This document shows, piece after piece, positions 61,768 through 64,000 of a stretch of 64,000 nucleotides of DNA (positions are counted from its first letter, which is position 1; the number at the start of each line of letters is the position of its first letter). Source of the DNA: Myrica gale (lineage: Eukaryota > Streptophyta > Magnoliopsida > Fagales > Myricaceae). Below the pieces are notes generated by a model. That model was not told the DNA's origin, did no database searches, and saw nothing but the letters and a program-made list of their open reading frames with translations. The translations under genes and the position numbers were made by a program. Location of the stretch: positions 23,782,501-23,846,500 of the forward strand of contig OZ005618.1 in NCBI GenBank assembly GCA_963930655.1, given 5' to 3'.

Positions 61768-63641
61768 TGATAGCTAGTTGGGCGGTAAAGATGCATTGAT
61801 CATCTGCATGAATTAGTTGCCTTGTGGTGTTACAAGTCAGCTGATCATGATTATCTACAATATCTTTGAGGAGTGATGATTTTCTTCTCGACTACTACTC
61901 CAACCAGTCCTAGCTAACACAGGTTGAAATATATATCACTGTAAGAAACTGCTCTTCAGGTAGAAACTTATCAAGATAACAATTAATGAACATGAATGAA
62001 GGCCAGGTAATGCTAGCATAAGATCGATATAGAGCTGCCAAACCCAGATTAATAGAGCGTGCATGAAGTACTCCTCCTAGAAAGAGCTTATACCTATGTA
62101 TGGCTATCTATATATATTATTAACTCAATCGGTGGAAATTAAATTATTAATTCGTGAAATTTGAAAGTTAACCTCTTGACTGTAGGTTTAACTATACGTC
62201 GACTTACCTTCACAAGAGTATTGCTAATTGCTATAACTCAATATTTTTCGCATAATTAGCTAGACTGGATATTTGGCGCCAAAATTTCTATCAGCAAGAT
62301 ATATATAGAGCAGCTTCTAAACTCGTATGATCATTACTATAGCTGTCATGAAATAGAAGTTTATGTCTAATTATCAAATCATTACTATACATATAGCTGC
62401 ATGTCATGAAATAGAAGTTTATGTAGTTGCTAATTACTCGATTACCTGTGCTTCCTAGCTATCAATAATCCAGAAATCACAGTCATATATATATGATTAA
62501 TGCCTTCTGATCATCTTGTACTTGATCATTACTAGCTTTGAATTATCACTTATTTGTCGAATCTGTATGTAGATGCTGAATATATCAAATATGTGGATCG
62601 CAGCTTCTTGCATTTAGATGTTATATATAAAAGCTTGATTATTGTGTAGATGTTATTTGGACCTTGCTTCCCCTTGTTATAGGATGTCCATTTGCTATTA
62701 TGTTGGCTATTCATGGAAATTGAATCCATTTCTTTAGAGAATAAATTAGGAAGAATAAGGAAAAGATGACATGATCATTATAAATTAAAGGTACATACAA
62801 TTAGAAGAAATAAATGGATCACAGTTGCATCATGAACTGAATCCACTGCACTTGAAGGCCCATATAGCCTTAAATAACAAAGGGTATTAGGGTAGTAGCT
62901 GGGAGAGTAAATTTAAATACACCCACCCCCCCCCCCCCAATTCTCTCCCTTGGACATAGTTGTAAGAGAATATTGCATCTGTAATATAATTGCATGCAAG
63001 CAGCCTATAGCTGTCACCTGCATGATCGTTACCCCCAAAATCTTTTTTCAGCTTTTATATCTTTGATGATTTAAGTATCAATGGTAGGCATGTTTTGCAG
63101 GTAATTAGTTTTATTGTATTTTTGAGTTCTTTTATTTGTAATTGTCCGTATTGTTTGGTCTTAGATATAATCATATATTCTTTCGTTATAAGTGAGGATA
63201 TTTAATAAAATTTAGAGGTACAGTCCTTTTTCTTCTTAAAAAAAAAAGAAGTATCCATTATAGAAGTGTCTTTGATGTGACAATAAAATCACAATTGGTA
63301 TTTCGTAGTTCTGGACCTAGGAACAGGATAAATGTGCATGCTTCAGCTTATGACATGAAAAAATCTAAATACTTGCACCCTGAAAAACCATTTAGATGAA
63401 AACTATGATATTACAAGTACTGTTCATTAATATATTGCTTCGACTACAATAAGAGAAATACATCACCGCACAAATACAACACAACAGCCACCGAAAATAA
63501 GCAGTGGATCGACATAACTTCATAAGAATATAGACAGCGTACAAACATAGAATCATAATATTACAAACCCTAGGACTTTCGTTAACTAATTAACCAACTG
63601 CACTTTCATGCCCGATTCAAACAGGAGGCATGGGAAGCTGT
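57990..63641. other. Large gene-poor spacer
   Basis: About 5.6 kb of AT-rich DNA with many TAGCTA/TATATA words, a pentanucleotide TTTTC run near 58930-58970, a poly-C run near 62925-62938 and no supported gene. The far end is probably the 3' UTR of the MYB-like gene. Confidence 0.5.
61733..61762. repeat. (GA)n microsatellite
   Basis: About fifteen GA units in AT-rich spacer. Confidence 0.95.
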
Positions 63642-64000
63642 CTATTCCATTTGATTGTTTACCCTCTTGGGGTCATTTTGGTTGAAAGTTGAAGTCATGA
63701 TTGCAGACTCCCAACCAGCCCCAAGAGCAAAACTCGATGCATTGATCGAAATCAAAGGATCAGATGTCGGTGGAATCCCACTAGCAGGTTGTTGTTGCAA
63801 TTGGTGTTGTGCAGCGAATGCATCTTCATTAATCAAGGAGTTCAGGAATGAAGAGAATACATCATCGGAGCAGTAATTGATGTCATCTTCTTCTTCCGTG
63901 CTGAATCCGTTGCTTCTCATACCCATCCCAGAACCATCTGAGTTGGGCAGATTAGTATAGCCATGAGCTATAGTCGTGGTCGACCCAGAGGCTTGATACT
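63642..64000 (-). CDS. C-terminal part of a probable R2R3-MYB transcription factor (runs off the window)
   Basis: The last about 119 codons of a minus-strand gene; the reading stays open to the window edge and the N-terminus lies beyond it. The segment DINYCSDDVFSSFLNSLINEDAF resembles the C-terminal motif of RAX/MYB36-like R2R3-MYB factors. A Gln-rich run (HQLQQQPASG) follows and the protein ends NQNDPKRVNNQME. The DNA-binding repeats are not in the window, so the family call rests on this one motif. It is probably the final exon, with the 3' UTR below 63642. Confidence 0.5.
   Translation of the reverse strand, partial: YQASGSTTTIAHGYTNLPNSDGSGMGMRSNGFSTEEEDDINYCSDDVFSSFLNSLINEDAFAAQHQLQQQPASGIPPTSDPLISINASSFALGAGWESAIMTSTFNQNDPKRVNNQME

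Noticed and set aside
1-64000. CRISPR arrays, operons or prokaryotic mobile islands
   Set aside because: Intron-rich plant genes and plant transposons throughout; no regularly spaced repeats or bacterial-type gene runs.

Overview
The window is nuclear DNA from a eudicot flowering plant. The host genes have many short GT-AG introns, AT-rich spacers surround them, and all recognisable proteins are plant families (IQM, LOG, RUS/DUF647, a PTC52-type Rieske oxygenase, an S40 fragment, a probable R2R3-MYB tail). The transposon load is also typical: hAT, Mutator-like and Tourist-like MITEs, solo LTRs and TRIMs. I cannot name the species.

Layout: 1-6.5 kb is gene-free spacer with several MITEs. 6.7-10.0 kb (+) is an IQM calmodulin-binding protein gene. 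10-12.8 kb is spacer with a solo LTR. 12.9-18.05 kb (-) is a seven-exon chloroplast Rieske oxygenase (PTC52/PAO family); one of its introns has a non-canonical donor and another holds an intact-ended hAT MITE. 18-25 kb is repeat-rich: a solo LTR, an unidentified coding-like block, and a partial direct duplication of the oxygenase gene that was later split by a 1.2-kb copia-type solo LTR. 25.6-27.3 kb (+) is an intronless SUB1-like/O-fucosyltransferase-like membrane protein gene. 28.2-32.2 kb (-) is a LOG cytokinin-activating enzyme gene. 34.6-38.8 kb (+) is a RUS1-like DUF647 gene, divergent from LOG across a spacer carrying two Mutator-type foldback MITEs. 39.3-40.2 kb holds two TRIM copies fused head to head inside one target-site duplication. 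44.05-47.4 kb (+) is a mitochondrial ABC1/ADCK2-type kinase gene. 48.2-53.8 kb (-) is a decayed chloroplast alpha/beta-hydrolase gene (intron-containing, several disabling changes); its last intron carries a hAT element that has captured a piece of an S40 senescence-regulator gene. 54-63.6 kb is gene-poor. The window ends in the C-terminal part of a probable MYB factor on the minus strand.

The genes do not form a pathway or cluster; they are an ordinary plant gene series. No new multi-gene system is visible. The most informative signals are structural: the palindromic TRIM pair, the gene-capturing hAT element, the hydrolase pseudogene, and the unusual splice donor in the oxygenase gene. Exon joins were worked out by eye from splice sites and reading frame; the four complete spliced genes all close in frame.
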